Source: Acanthaster planci (taxonomy: Eukaryota; Echinodermata; Asteroidea; Valvatida; Acanthasteridae). Taken from it: a DNA stretch of 64,000 nucleotides. The notes under the pieces were generated by a model. That model was not told the DNA's origin and made no database searches. It was given only the letters and a program-made list of their open reading frames with translations. Of this stretch, positions 1-12,959 are shown one piece after another. The stretch is taken from contig NW_019091366.1 of the NCBI RefSeq assembly GCF_001949145.1, positions 2,254,920-2,318,919 of the forward strand, written 5' to 3'. Numbering within the stretch: the stretch's first letter is position 1; the number at the start of each line of letters is the position of its first letter. The translations under genes were made by a program, and so were the position numbers.

Positions 1-557
1 GAGATTCCGATCAAACAATGACCAACACAAAGGTGGGGGGGGGGTTCTCGCTGTTTCATATTTTGCTTCAAAGTGATTTTAGCATTCATTTGATTAAATC
101 CTTCCCTGTTCCCTTCAGCTGTGGCCATTTTGGTTCTGTTCCAGTCTAATCCAGATCAGCAGGTTATAATTTACTTTTTTTCAATTGTATATTGATAGTT
201 TTAGTACTCATTCATGTCTGTGGGTAAAGACTTGTAAAAATTCATAATTATTTTGAAAATCGGTTAAAGAAAGCTTTTAAACCGTTTTGTTTCAAAATTA
301 TGTCAATGGATTTTCACGGAATACATCATGGGGCAGATTTCATTACTCTGCATGACAAAGTCTGAAGCCTCCTTAAAACATGCCAAGACGAAAGTGGATG
401 TGACTAAAAATTATCTTTGGAGGTATTTTTACAAACCTTAAAAACCTAATCTTTTCGTGTATCATACTCTTATTTTTGTAATGAAAGTAACTACAAGATG
501 TTTAAGAAATAAATACTGCATGGTGATACCAAGGTGCAATGCTGTTTTATAAACCTG
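1..557. other. Noncoding, nothing recognised
   Basis: AT-rich DNA with a run of ten G at 35-44. No gene-like frame. Confidence 0.6.
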
Positions 558-575
558 TATTTCAAGAGCGCCATC
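557..575 (-). promoter_or_regulatory. CTCF-like site
   Basis: Read on the - strand this contains CAACAGATGGCGCTC, matching most of the CTCF core (CCASYAGRKGGCRS). CTCF is conserved across bilaterians as an insulator and loop anchor. This is a single-word match with no occupancy evidence. Confidence 0.3.
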
Positions 576-609
576 TGTTGTAATTGCATCTGCCACAAAA
601 TCAGGCCAT

Positions 610-838
610 TTTCCAATACTCAACTTCGGCGCCGTCTCAGGCTTCACCTGTTTTTCAACCAGCTGACTTTGAAGCTGTAAGCGCAGTAATTAGTCTAATA
701 GTGCCACAAAACATCAAATAAGATGCAAATGAGCCAGAAATTACAGTAATCCAATTTAATTGAAACGCTTCAGGCCCACAATCGGGGATTGGTTTTGGGA
801 ACAAAGCCTCAGACGGAGCCTAAGTCGAGTATTGGAAA
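610..838. repeat. 35-bp imperfect inverted repeat, 159-bp spacer
   Basis: The left arm 610-644 matches the reverse complement of 804-838 at 31 of 35 positions, with no gaps. The arms begin with TTTCCAATACTC on one side and its complement on the other. No target-site duplication is obvious at the outer ends and no transposase remnant lies between. It may be the ends of a small non-autonomous DNA transposon, or a paired regulatory element. Confidence 0.6.
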
Positions 839-854
839 GGACCTATGTCTTTGT

Positions 855-873
855 TTAATGAAGAGCGCCCTCT
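855..873 (-). promoter_or_regulatory. CTCF-like site
   Basis: On the - strand the segment reads AGCAGAGGGCGCTC, a good CTCF core match. It lies just outside the right arm of the inverted repeat, in the same orientation as the match at 557-575. Confidence 0.3.
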
Positions 874-2936
874 GCTTTTGTTTGCGTTTTTCCTCAGCGA
901 TTGACCGTTGTGCAAAGTAAACATTTCAGGCGTGAAGTGTTTACTGTTGGCGGTAATGTTTGACTGCTTGAAACAGATCTAATGGACTGTGGTTTATTAA
1001 GCAGATAGCGCCTCCAAACCACAAGAACAAACAAAACGAAATGGCTGATATTAAGTTACCTTCCATTGTCTACACTTTATTGCAACCTGGTCAGCCCCTG
1101 AGAAAAACCTCTTCTGTTTACCTGGTTTCTCGGGTAGTTCTTTTCTCGCAATGAGTTTGTTTTCTAATTAATGTTGTCGGCCGTGCATATTTGGTGTGCA
1201 AATATTTTAGACTCTTTAATTACAAAAAAGTCTGGAAATGTGTGGGAAACTGAGAATAAGGTGTGATTACTGAACCATTTGATAGGTAAGGCTAAACATT
1301 AAAATGCCGAACGGGCTAAGTAATATCCGTTGTTGATTGGAAACATGTCAGAAGAATCCGAGGCGAGGTGCTCACTGTCCTTCGAAAAATTCTCGATTTA
1401 TTACTGGCAGTTTGTTCCTGAATAAGCTTTGAACAGTCAACAGTACCTGTTTCTCATTACACTGCTGTTCAAAGCATGCTCAAAGCGAGTAAAATTGTCC
1501 CACATTTGGGGGAAGTTAATTACTAGGAATAGTCCGCGCGACTTGCGAGAAGTCGGGGGTTACGGTTTATTGCTCGCTTTTTTATCGTTAACAAACCTAT
1601 TGTTAACTCGCCGGTACATGCATGGTTGAGTTTGGGGGGGGAGGTAAATTGTTGACAAACCCACGCTCGTCATTGAAGCAATGCTATCCATTTTGCAGGG
1701 AAAGGGAAAATGTAAAGCTTCGCAATCCATCATCTATTTCTTTTTGTATGTGCCTGAAAGAAAAAGTGCTTCATCACCTTTCGAGGGAAGAGAAATTTTA
1801 TTTGGAGGTTTACAGGCAAAGTAATTACTGTTATTAATGGCACAAAGGTAGGCATGTTAACTTCTAGGATCCAGTCCTGTAATTGTCTCTTTGCAGGTGT
1901 TCAGACTTTTAAAGGGTTTCGCTTCAATGGAAAAGGGGCTACATTTTAACCGAAATGTTCAATGACGAGTTTGATCGATGACTGTGTTGACACAAAGGAG
2001 CCGCGATTTTTGAAAGTTCATTTGACGCTGCCCTTTGAGTTAGTTCGTAAGGATTTTTATTTTCCACATGAGCTAACTGCGTGGTTGGAACTCTCGGGAT
2101 TATTTGGAAGGAACTGTTGCCATGTATTTTTAAAAATCTTGACGAACGACCCAAGGGTATCTTTTGAGACAATAATCCCCGTCTATTAATCTGAACGCAG
2201 TTTGACGCAGAAATACTATACAGTCCCCCATTATAGCACTCAAAGGTTTATTTTCAAATTACTGTATTGAAAAAAAGTCGGCCATTTAATCAAACTTCTA
2301 TGACCCTCGCGTCACACCAGCTAAATCGCCTGTGTGTGTTTTTCGCGTCAGTTTATTATGAGTTCAAAATACACAAAAAACAATTGTTACAAATCTCTAA
2401 GACCTCCGCGCACTTTAGTGGGTCACCTGCTGTCCTATTTTTCCTTGTTAATACATCAGTCTTTGAAAAGATTTCTAAAAAAGCCATTATATCCCAGTAG
2501 CTGTCAGTTTAAATAATTGATACTTTGTCGAATCGTGTACCACCAAAGATCTATCTTTATAGAAAATCACAAGGCCATGGAATCTAAAGTGTCCAATTAT
2601 GGCAGGGGAAAGTACAGAGGACACCCCCTAAAACCAATTTCTCGCTCCAACAATAACTGCCCCGGCGTATCCGGCCAGTAGACTGCATTAGTTCTGCAAC
2701 ACGTCTCTTGTGTTGTTCTTTTTCAGGGGTATTTCGATACAGAAAACATTGAATAGTCGTTTTGAAGAGACGATGATTTCTAAAGGTCAATTTTGTTTGT
2801 GTGTTGGGGGTATTTAAATCGAAGTTTCTACTTGTGTCCAGTCACTACTGAAATTATTAAAACAGATCTCATATCCACTCAGGCAACTGGTAGCATCACA
2901 CATAACCCTAACCGACTAGGGCCTTTTACAAGGGCA
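874..2936. other. Noncoding, no gene recognised
   Basis: AT-rich. It holds one good Su(H)/CSL-type word, TGTGGGAAA, at 1241-1249. The open frames here (for example 1939-2172 on the - strand and 1962-2189 on the + strand) overlap each other and show no family resemblance. Confidence 0.55.
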
Positions 2937-2943
2937 CATCCTC

Positions 2944-3031
2944 AATCCTCCAAATTCCTCTAATGTTCAAATCATCATTCATCCCGAATCCTCCAAAATC
3001 CTCAAAACTACCCGGAGGATTTTGGAGTATT
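2944..3031. repeat. Repeated CCTCCAAA motif with strong hairpin
   Basis: ATCCTCCAAATTCCTC (2944-2959) is echoed by ATCCTCCAAAATCCTC (2988-3003). The reverse complement follows at 3015-3031. The 17-nt arms 2987-3003 and 3015-3031 pair at 16 of 17 positions across an 11-nt loop. No flanking gene is evident. Confidence 0.6.
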
Positions 3032-6000
3032 GCGGTGGGTTAGCGTTAAAAGACATTGAAATGTTGACGTTAACACATCGTATGTTACAGTGTCAGGTCT
3101 GCTGGTGGGTCGAGGAGTCTGCTGCACCTTTCCTCCAACGACCTTAAACCCTGGTACCCGCTTTTTCGTATTGTCAGTTTTCTACCCAATCCAAGCTTTG
3201 CGAGTTCCTCGACCATGACGTTCCACTAATCCCGAGGCTTACGTCCCCGTCGTCTGTGACTGATATCCAATTATGCCCGGCGTGCCAACCTCGTACAGCC
3301 AATAGCGCCAGAGGTGTGCTAAGCGCAGAACAGAATTTAGGCTACTCGGCGGCCAAAACCTACACACCAGCCCAATGAAGTGTGATCACCGACACTGTGG
3401 AAGCGAGTGGATTGAGCCGTTGATCACTAGCCCCGAAAACTCAACTAGCCACGTTCATCATTGATTGTGACTAGTTTTCAGTTTCCATGCATAGTTGATT
3501 GTTTGTGTAGACTGTCGACTATTTTGCATGTACCCACAAAACGGCAGCTGATTGTGCTCCGGGAGGGGCCATGTCAGGGGTCATTTTTTCATGTTATTAA
3601 GTTGTGATTCATTTCGTTGCCCACAAAGGCAAATCTACATCTACACGTGTACATGCGGGACGATAAAGGGCAGGTCTCAAAATGAAATAAACGACAAATC
3701 TTTCTGCCTGTACATCTTGTATAATTCTGATTCCTGCTTATAATTGCAATCTTTTTGCCTGCGTCACCTGAACATCGTTATCTTTGCTCTTTTGCGAAAA
3801 AAGAACCCTGCTTGTAGACCCGCATATATATTGTTGAATCGGGCTATACCATGAACGGCTTGATGCTGGTCGTCCGAGGAGTCTGTCTCCAGTCTGGAGT
3901 CTACCCTTCCTCTTTCCCCGTGATAACCTGTCAGGTCGCATACAATCTCGATCCAATATCCACCAAAGGCATCAAAGGACTTGGAGTCAGATAATGACTG
4001 ATCACTTGTCGACTCATTTCCGGATATCCAGTCAATAATGCGACTGAGGCTCGCTCTCTCCCTCTATGCCATTCGGGGGGGGATTTAGGGGATCGCTTTA
4101 TTCTCGTTCTTCCCTTCTTATTCCCCTGTAACATTGATCAAGAAGTTGCTACCTTTAGGGGTCTTATTAGCGATTTGTATAGAGGGATAGGATCTAGAGT
4201 CAGTGTTGTCAAGACGCCTGTGTTGGCCTACGATGAGTGACAAGCGGCTAGAGACTTTTTAACTGCCTTGTTGTCTTTTCAATCTTGTGTATATTCAGGC
4301 CTATCCATTACTTCCTCTGCCACAAATACTCTTTAATTACAGAAGCGCTTGAAAGGGGATTAGGTAGACGTAAGCCTAATTTGACTCTAACAGAGCGCTT
4401 GAATAGGTTTGGTGTCTTGCCAGAGTCGATTTAACAACGAGGTCAAGCCATGCGCGAAGACTCGACGATTTCACAATCTCGTTTTCCAGAGGAGGGGGCG
4501 CAAGCTTTTCGAGAATAGTTTAAAGAAAACGATAAAAACAGATGAGATGTGAAGGAGTATACTGTAAAAGGACAAAGAGGAATAATTGATAACGTCTTGT
4601 CTCATTTCCTCAAAGTGATGACAAAAGTGATGACAACAATGTGGACTTCGTAGCTGTCATGTGAAATGATTTGACAATTTCGTGTGCTGTTTCGCCTATT
4701 TTGCGTGGTTTTTTTTTTACAAGTCACTCATGGCTGATCATGCTTTCAACATCGAGTTTTTGAAGCCTTCTTGTTTGTGGTCATATATTTTAACTGGTTG
4801 AGGCCGCAAAATAAATGTCCCATCTTCGAAAGCATTCCTAGAGCTGTTTACGCTTAAATACAGTGACATGAACACAGTGTTTATCTTTCTCATTGCCAGC
4901 AAAAACAGGTATCCTCAATGTGGCGTGTAAGGCCGTATTGATGTGTAAAGACAATACCCGTCAGTACGGGTAATCGATCCAGAACTAACCAACCAAGTAA
5001 CCCAACTTGCTCTAATTAATCCAATGAATGGGACAAAAGCTGGCCTGATACCAAACCCCCCATTGTTGGAGATGATTTGGGTATCTCTTTAGGTCATCTT
5101 AATCTGCACCACAGAAAGGAAATCGATGGATCTATTACACTTTTAAGTGACTTTGAAGAAGAGAAAAGTACACGGTGGATTAAAGCCAACTTTGGAGAGG
5201 ATGACCAGGAGTGAACCCATGGTACTGATTTAGAAACGTCTAAACTCATCTTACTGCACGCGAAGAGTACCGTAACTTGAGGTCCAATTTCCGGGGTGGG
5301 GGCTATTTTCCTGAAGGGCCAGTCAGTCTAATTTTATTCGTAATTCCGAATTATAAGCCTACCATTTTTGAAAATCGTGGGCAGGATGTGAGACATACAT
5401 GTAGATCTCGAGTGCTTCCGCATTACATACATGTAGGTGTAGGAATACACACAGATCCGCTCTTTGTGTTAGATCCAACCACCTGTAACAAATGTGAGAT
5501 CAACAGTATGTTTCCCTAACCTTGTTCATTCAGTAAATGGTAAAACAAGACAGGTTTTCATGTTGGAAAAACACACTAATTAAATCAAACGAGGCCATAT
5601 TGTTTTCAGTGTACATATCCCCGATGACCACGTTTACGTTTGATCATAGAAAAAGGTGATAATACGCACCTGTCATTAACAGTGTCCGGCTTCCTCGTTC
5701 CGCAGTAGAGGTCGTTGACCTGTAGTGGACATACAACATGCAGTACATATTCTCAATGACAACTCACATTTTGACCGAGAGTGCAATGACCTCTGAACCG
5801 CTCATCCCCGTTTTCACCTTGTGTTTATGTATTGTATGATTGCAGACTGTCCTGTTGTATCAAAGCATATACCAACAAATGGGGTTAATATGTCAATCAT
5901 GATGTACTTAAATGTACCAAAGGTTATTGATGCTAGCTGTCAGGTCCGCACAATGCCGATGCTGAGGTAAATCTAACAGAAGACAGTCACTGGCCCGAAC

Positions 6001-6660
6001 ACGGTCCGTAAACTCCTAGTAGTCTCAACTCCCACTTCCAAGAAAATTTGCCGCTCATCAAATTTTCATTCGCTCGCTGACACCTTGTCAATAATCCGTA
6101 TCGCATTTTTGAGTGTCTGGTGGTTCCATCAAGTGATTTATTTATTTACATTTGTAATTAAAATCGAATGTTGTTTTGAAAACGGCCACTGAATGTTCCT
6201 TTTTCAAATTCGCTATAATAGTGTTTATGAGATCAATTTCAGTTGTAAATGAACTCGTTTTGTAATCACTTTTGCGCTCGAAGTGACTGGCAAATTGTTT
6301 GAAATTCCAAGTTTGGATTTTCAGTAACAGAGTATGAATGTCGTTTTCTGATAACTACCTTGAATAGTCCTATAACTCGACATGATAGAATTGCTTCAGA
6401 TTGTTGGCTTGACTATTCTAGAGGTTGGAGTGTCCGTACTATTTTGAGACATAAATTTGTTCAAAATTGGAAGTTGGACTCTTGCTGGAATCATATTAGA
6501 ATCAAAGGGTATTTGTGTGTGTGCGGTAGGCCGCTATTGCCGGTTATATGTTAAAGTAAAGACTGTTTGCTTCCCATGGCCCGATGATGTTGTCCTCATC
6601 AATGGTTTGGACTAGGAAATTATTTGTTAACATATATACATAATAATTATTGTAAAAATG
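3032..6660. other. Noncoding; GC-richer patch near 3090-3450
   Basis: The 3090-3450 patch has balanced composition and several CpG words, and could be an old repeat or regulatory DNA. A 12-bp tandem pair (AAAGTGATGACA) lies at 4612-4635. The rest is AT-rich without coding signal. The frames at 3738-3956 and 3931-4134 on the - strand look like chance. Confidence 0.5.
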
Positions 6661-6837
6661 TTGAAGGGCGCCCTCATTCTTCCTATTTACCTCGGATTCG
6701 GAGTTCACGGTGGCCGAGTTCGGGCGGCTTGTTCTCGTATATTCACGAACAGCTTGATTTGTCGTTCTTGGGTCGGACGCTCGAACGCTGGGAACGTACA
6801 ATTGGTCATCGCCGGTAGTTAGTGACAAGCAACATGC

Positions 6838-6848
6838 AACATGGCGGC
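6838..6848 (+). promoter_or_regulatory. YY1-type site
   Basis: AACATGGCGGC is an exact match to the YY1 consensus AANATGGCGGC, which in animals is often found close to start sites of broadly expressed genes. The ATG within it opens only a six-codon frame before TAG, so no gene can be assigned. Confidence 0.25.
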
Positions 6849-7019
6849 GTCCATATCGTAGTAAACTATTCGAGAGTTAATGCTTGGACAACTGGGCTGA
6901 ATTCTTTTCTTTTTAAACTGGAACATTCACTTCTGTGTCGTGAAAAATAATTAATGTTAATTTTGCACAACTCCCTATTGTCTCCAACTTTGTTTAACCA
7001 TCTTTCTATTTTTTGCAGC

Positions 7020-7171
7020 TGTTCAAAAAACAAAATCTCACGAGTTTTTCCGTGTGTTCCTGTAAAATCCTGACGAGGAGGTGGTGTGTGATCCTGTTCC
7101 GGAGAACAGTGTTCTTGAGTCGTGTTCCCGCCGTTCGAGCGCGAGAACAAGAAACCCGTGTCAAGAACAGG
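7020..7171. other. Cluster of eight GAACA/TGTTC words with competing hairpins
   Basis: TGTTC starts at 7020, 7055, 7095, 7110 and 7123, and GAACA at 7104, 7144 and 7165. AGAACAGTGTTCT (7103-7115) is a perfect 13-bp palindrome. TGTTCTTGA (7110-7118) can pair with TCAAGAACA (7161-7169). CCTGTTC (7093-7099) can pair with GAACAGG (7165-7171). A TTTTTTGCAG acceptor-like sequence lies immediately before, and CCG|GTGCGT (donor-like) follows near 7190. The function is unknown. Confidence 0.4.
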
Positions 7172-10100
7172 CCACCTGAACTCGACCGGTGCGTTTAAAC
7201 CACAGACATGATATAAACCAATGATTTCCATTATAAACGCGTAGAGCGCAAGTCTTGCGCGTATAACCGTGATTCTGAATAGTATTGGCAAACAATGGGC
7301 GAAGTGATGGATGACATCGCGTCCAGTGCGTATTACGAGCAACGCAATTACATTGCCTGTACATGTATTTGTTTATAGGCCCTATGTGCTCCCAAATACG
7401 TTCACTTTTTTGCTCTTCGGTAATGCTATCTGTTCTTTTTAAATGTTTCAACCGCATTGTTTTGAATCGCGATGGGCCAGATGAAGTAAACGGGGGATTT
7501 TTTACAATCCAAAATTGGCTGCATAGAATTTTATGGCTGGGATTCCTTGTGCGTAAATTCCTTATACTGAGGGGTGAATTTGCCCATAGTTTCGATTTTA
7601 GTCGGGCGCCGCGCAGATCACGATAAACCCCTGTAGTTTTGAATAGGATCTGATGGTTATATGGCTGTGGTTCAAAACCAGCCTTGGAGTTTACCCCAAG
7701 CGGCCATGTAGAGGACAGTAATATCCAATGTGCGCTTGGGTTGTAAAGTGTCATCAAATTTGCCCATGACCAATAAAGGCGATGTTTCATGTAACCCTCG
7801 TCTGACGGAAGCGATGATGTACTTTACTTGCTTTACTACGATTGTTAACTTTTTCCCTAAAAGTGATCAACAACAATTAAAGTACAGGTTTGATGGGAAG
7901 ACTACTTCAAGCAATGGTACCCCCCCCCCCGAAGGCGTAAAGAGAATAACCTGGCTGCTGATCTAGTGAACAGTTTGGACTTGAAGAAGTTTAGGCTCAA
8001 TGATTGCGCATGCTCAAATAGTGAAACTTACGGTAAAATTAAAACAAGGATAGATTACATGAGGGATAGAGTTCAAAGAAGACTAGATTTGATTTCAAGA
8101 AGTCGGAGCTGTCCCTCTTAGATTTTCAATCTTTGCCAACATGTCCGAGTCCTAGAAGTCCTCTTGCAGTGAAAGCTTTGAGGAGGCTGGAAACTTAGAT
8201 TAGTCTCTTTGACCTTGAAAAACATTTTTATTTCCAGTAAGCAATCAAACAGCTTTCCGAGAGCCTGACAGGTTGTTTTTCTTAATATAGGTCTATGTGT
8301 CCTGGCACTCCCAAGAGTACTCGTATCAATATCTTTTGGAATCTCCTTGTCATCAGTTGTTCATTTTCATCATTTTGTTCCTATTACTTTCTTGCTGACA
8401 CCGCCGTTGTGTGTCAGCCGGTGTCCTAGATTTTGTGGGGAAAAATTCAGTGAATACAAAATTAAAGCAAAGTGTATCTTGACAATTGTACATTTGACGT
8501 GTTGTTGAGGTTTAATTTATCGAGGTACGGTGTAGTTTGTCAAAATTCCACAACTAATCGTTAAGTTGCAACATGCAACAGTCACTGTTCACTCGGCGCA
8601 ACGACAGACGATTTTTTTCAAATGTAAACAAATTTTAAATCGAGTTGCGACTTGTTAAATTTGTAAACAAAAATAAAGTGCATTCCACAGGTGGATTTCC
8701 TTCAAGCTACCGCCAACTGTCTCCGTTCAATCATGAAGCTTGAAAAGCCAAGGTGACTTTGATGGAGCACCCGAAAACATGTCATTTTTACCCAATTTGT
8801 GACGGCATTGTGACTACAAACCCGCCTGGATTGTCCGCGACACCGACGTTGCGCACCGTGGACTGGCCTTGACTGTTACACCGTGCCATCTCGCTCAGCC
8901 ACCCACGATAATGATGGAGCGGTTCCCACTGGAACGCTGACGGGACCTGTTGCATACTAATCAGCACTGGCAATTAAAACGCTCGCTCGGGCGAATCCTC
9001 TGGGAAAAAGAAATCACACTTCAATTGCATTGGACCATGAACTGGGCTTCGACTCGGGAAACTATTCCAGCCCGTTAAAATTACGATTTTGATAGTTTTA
9101 GTCATAATATTTGATGATATCTCAGAAACGTCGCTCACATCTGAAGTTGATATGTGGTTATTTTCTTTTTTATTGCAGGCTGTAGTGAAGTTACACAAGT
9201 CAAGCTGGACTGGGAGGTACTGTATTTACCCAATGTTTTGGTGTCTCCATTTAGCAAGACCTTGGCTAATGGTTTTGGGAAAATGATGAGGGGATATGCG
9301 GTGCGGGTGCATTGTGGGAATGCACTTCGACCTTTTTCTCAGCCAAGTATATCGAACTTGTAGCGCGAGTGCTTGGCGTCACGCAATATCACAGCGACTT
9401 TGCAATGAAGGGAATCTTTTTGTCCTGGATGCTGCGGTGTTGAGGTTCTTACACGTGTTGTGGAGTCTGCATGTACTTTTTGCACGAGACATGAATATTG
9501 CCGACAATAACGATGCGTGTATACCGTGACTCCATGCTTGATCAGAGAATGGAACCTAGATGTAGGAGCAATTGTCATTAGCCATTAGTTGTAATCGTCA
9601 CGCCCATTGATTGTACTTTTCGGCACACCACAACTTCTCACTTTGAGAGCAGAGGTTCCCTTCACACGAAAATAAAAAAGACTCATTCTTTGATAACATT
9701 TGGCATTGTTGTAGTCGTACGACCTCCCGTACATTTTAAGACCACCCCCTGCAGCAGGTAAAACTCCCCTCCAACCCCCATCGGTGTGAAGGGATTGCCC
9801 CCTCCCCATTCCTACACTCAACGGTGTCCTAAGATCAAGTTGTTTCTATTCCTAGATACAGACTTGTCAAAATCCTGACCCAAATACCCTGTTTTCCTCA
9901 CCTCGAAGAGAAAGAGAGGGCAGCAGGTTCTCATCGATTTTGGGGCGCCATTCCTCTCGGTCTTGGTTTCCCATCCACCTCCCCTTTCTTGTCTGTCTCC
10001 CCACCCCCTTTTGTCCTCCCTTCAAACTTGTCTGGGTTGTACACTTGAAGGTTTTCTTTAAACAGTCATTAAGAAGCCCATTTATTAGTCTTACTGTCGC

Positions 10101-12958
10101 CTAGGTGCTAGATCAATTAAAATCACCAAGCAAGGACGTGTACAGATCATATAATCCCCCCGTTGGTTATACTATTATTCCTCAAAGAATGGGACAGAAA
10201 TAATTAGATTACGAGCGCACACCTTAATGATTGGTCATTTTGCAGAACATACAAAGAGATAGTGGATAAGACAGTTTGCTAATCATTTGAATGACCTTCG
10301 AATTTTTTGTTTGTTCGGCAACCTTACACCGCCCCTTCAATAATATCGCTAGGCGAATGTGTTACTAATTGGGAAGCATCATGGCTTAGTCTGAAGGAGT
10401 GATGGCGTTCTTTGTTAGTGGTCCGTTGGGATGGGTTGGTGTTGCTTGCCCATACTGTTCTCATGTGCGTTTGTTGCTGGTTCATGTTTCTTCTGGGCAG
10501 TGGTGGGATAGTAATTTCAAAATTAATTTGATCGAAAAACCTACAGTATCAATATCTGAACCGCGAATTATCCTGCGTGAAAACGAGGCAGCGATACCAT
10601 ATATTATCAGATTCTTGGTGACGTTTTTTATGTTAAGATAGCTTTTCGTATACATGTTCAGTCAGACGGTATGGCACCACTTTGTTCACCGATCCGGGGA
10701 AAAATGTCAATATTTGAGGTTGAATGATGAGTTTCATAGATCTACGTGTTAGATAAGCGCGATGCATACACGAATTATGCACTAGTTCAAATAACACGTA
10801 TTTAACGTTTATTATTTTATTTTTAAATTACAAGTATTACGGAAGTTTTCAACACGAATTAAAATGAGTTGCCATGTCCTTGTTACTGTCATTTCCTCCC
10901 TTTAACACTTCTGCTGTCAAAAGAAGGCTGTATAAATTATTTTTTTTAATTTAATCGTAGCTTTACAACGCCAAAATTACCGACTTCGGTTGTTTCATGC
11001 CATTCTACGCGAAATATTTTTTCCGGTGACTTCTTTCAACTTTGGCCACACTAGGAAAAAGCCTTCTCCGGCTACAAGCGAGAAGTGAAACTTCGTCAAA
11101 ACGTCACGGTAATAACACCAGTTATATTTAAAACTCGGCACATTGGAAGTAATCTGAGCGTATTGATCGAAACGAGGAGTGTTTACCAACGGGCTGTTTT
11201 CAGAGCCCCTCGAGCTGACTAAAAGGAATATCTCTCCTTGGTGTTTATCGCAAACCACAAACGGATCATTACGGCCTTTTTTCTAACAAGATACAGTCGT
11301 AGTTTTCTTCCACGGAATGAACAGGTCTCGTTATCTACACATCGAGGATGTACAGAGGACCCACAGCACCGCCCAATTCATGTTCCTTCCATTACCTTCG
11401 CTTCTCTGTTTCCTTTATTCACTTCGCCTTCTTCGATCTTCTAAACGAGTCTTTGTTCTCCTGATCCTGAGCTGCTTAAGCCGGCCTAAATAGGGAGTTA
11501 ATGAATCTCTTGAGGAGGGGGTGACATGTACACCATGAAGGCACTCTGACATGTACACCCAAGGGATTTGAGAAGCGGCGAGAGATGTTCATGAGAATGG
11601 CTTCGTTAAATCAAGATGGCGCAGAATAACAGTAACAGGGTGATTAGTGAAAGCGTCCTACAATGCTTGCTAATTTTCAGCGGCTCGGTGCTAAGCCTCA
11701 AAGCCCTGAAAATATTAAAAGATGACCGAGGTGAGCGTTGGATAAGAGCCCGTTGAAAGAGACAATCTACCCGTGTTTTAATTTTTTTCCCTAGCCTTCA
11801 TTAAGCCTGGTCGCGGCCCTCGACTTGGCAGCAAAATAATAGGGTCACATTTTGTGCAGACTGATGAAGACAAGATGCCAGTTTTTCTATCCATATTAAT
11901 ACCCTTTAGGGAGACAGGGAACATGTCCAAGCAGCCTCAGCTGTCATACTTGAGTTCGTTATCCGTGAGTGCATTAAATAACCATTATGTAAGCTAAGGA
12001 CTTTAGCGGGAATATAGATCCCAGCTTACAGTTTTCCTTCATTTGCCAAAAATTGCCAAAATTACCAAAAAAAAGCTTAACTGCTTCAGCGTGTTATGTG
12101 CAGAATCTGGGCAATTTCTAGCTTTTTTGGTTCACAAATCACTGTGCTCGTAAAAACTTGTTTCTCCTTGATGTGAGCAGTACTGTGGGGTTTTAATGCG
12201 TGCATGGCTTGGTAAAGAAACCCAGACAGTCTGAAAAAATAATAAAAGTCAGTGAAGTTTTTGTGTACTTCACCTTCCTTGAAGCCTACCTTTTCGTTAA
12301 AAAAGATATGTAAAAAGCAACACTTAGTAATTTGTACATGTTTAAAATCACATTGTTTATTTTCAGTTGCTCCCAAACTGCGTCTTACCTCTCAAGAAAA
12401 TCTTTAACTCTTTAGCCGTCTAACTCTGTATATTATACCATTCTCGTCTTTGAATAGCGTTATATCAACTGTCAATTTACATTTTCACCGTAGCAATTCC
12501 AACCAACCCACCCTATATCCTCTCATTCTTCCCCGTCCACAAACGCTTTCCTCTCCCCCTAATTGGATCTTTTTCAAAGCAGCTGTGGTAATCCTTAAGA
12601 AAACATGTCGACGGATTTCGTTTGGATACCCTCCACGACGCAAACTACACAGGCAGGACCCTTTTAATGTTTTCTGAACTGTTGAAGCCAGTCAAAGTTT
12701 AGAGATCATCCTCTGCTAGTTTCGGCTGCATTTTAACCTTCTCATTGTCACTAGATAATCCTGTATATATCCCGTGTTGTTTGTAATCTCTAATGTGATG
12801 ATTTAAGTTTGTAATACAAACCTTTCTCTTTTTGTTCCCAAGCCTTGGAAGTTAGAAGAACTAACACAATGAACGCCTTTACAACTGCTATAGATGCCCC
12901 ACCCCCAAAATATACATCTTGTGATAAAAGTATCTTATAGTTTTCCTTATATATGATA
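7172..12958. other. Noncoding; island at 8680-9060
   Basis: Mostly AT-rich. Eleven C at 7920-7930. The island 8680-9060 is GC-richer and carries a TEAD-type GCATTCCA word (about 8680) and a CSL-like TTCCCAC (about 8925). TACCGTGAC at 9522-9530 and GTCACGGTA at 11103-11111 are X-box-like words repeated elsewhere in the window. The long - strand frames 6866-7342 and 7161-7790 show no resemblance to a known family and overlap each other in different registers. Confidence 0.45.
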
Positions 12959-12959
12959 A

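Noticed and set aside
7161-7790. 209-codon - strand frame, the longest in the window
   Set aside because: No recognisable domain, no ATG-supported context, overlaps another long frame in a different register, and has low-complexity AT-rich codons.
7918-7932. Homopolymer C11 here and G10 runs at 35 and 41414
   Set aside because: Simple homopolymers without further structure; common and prone to length errors.
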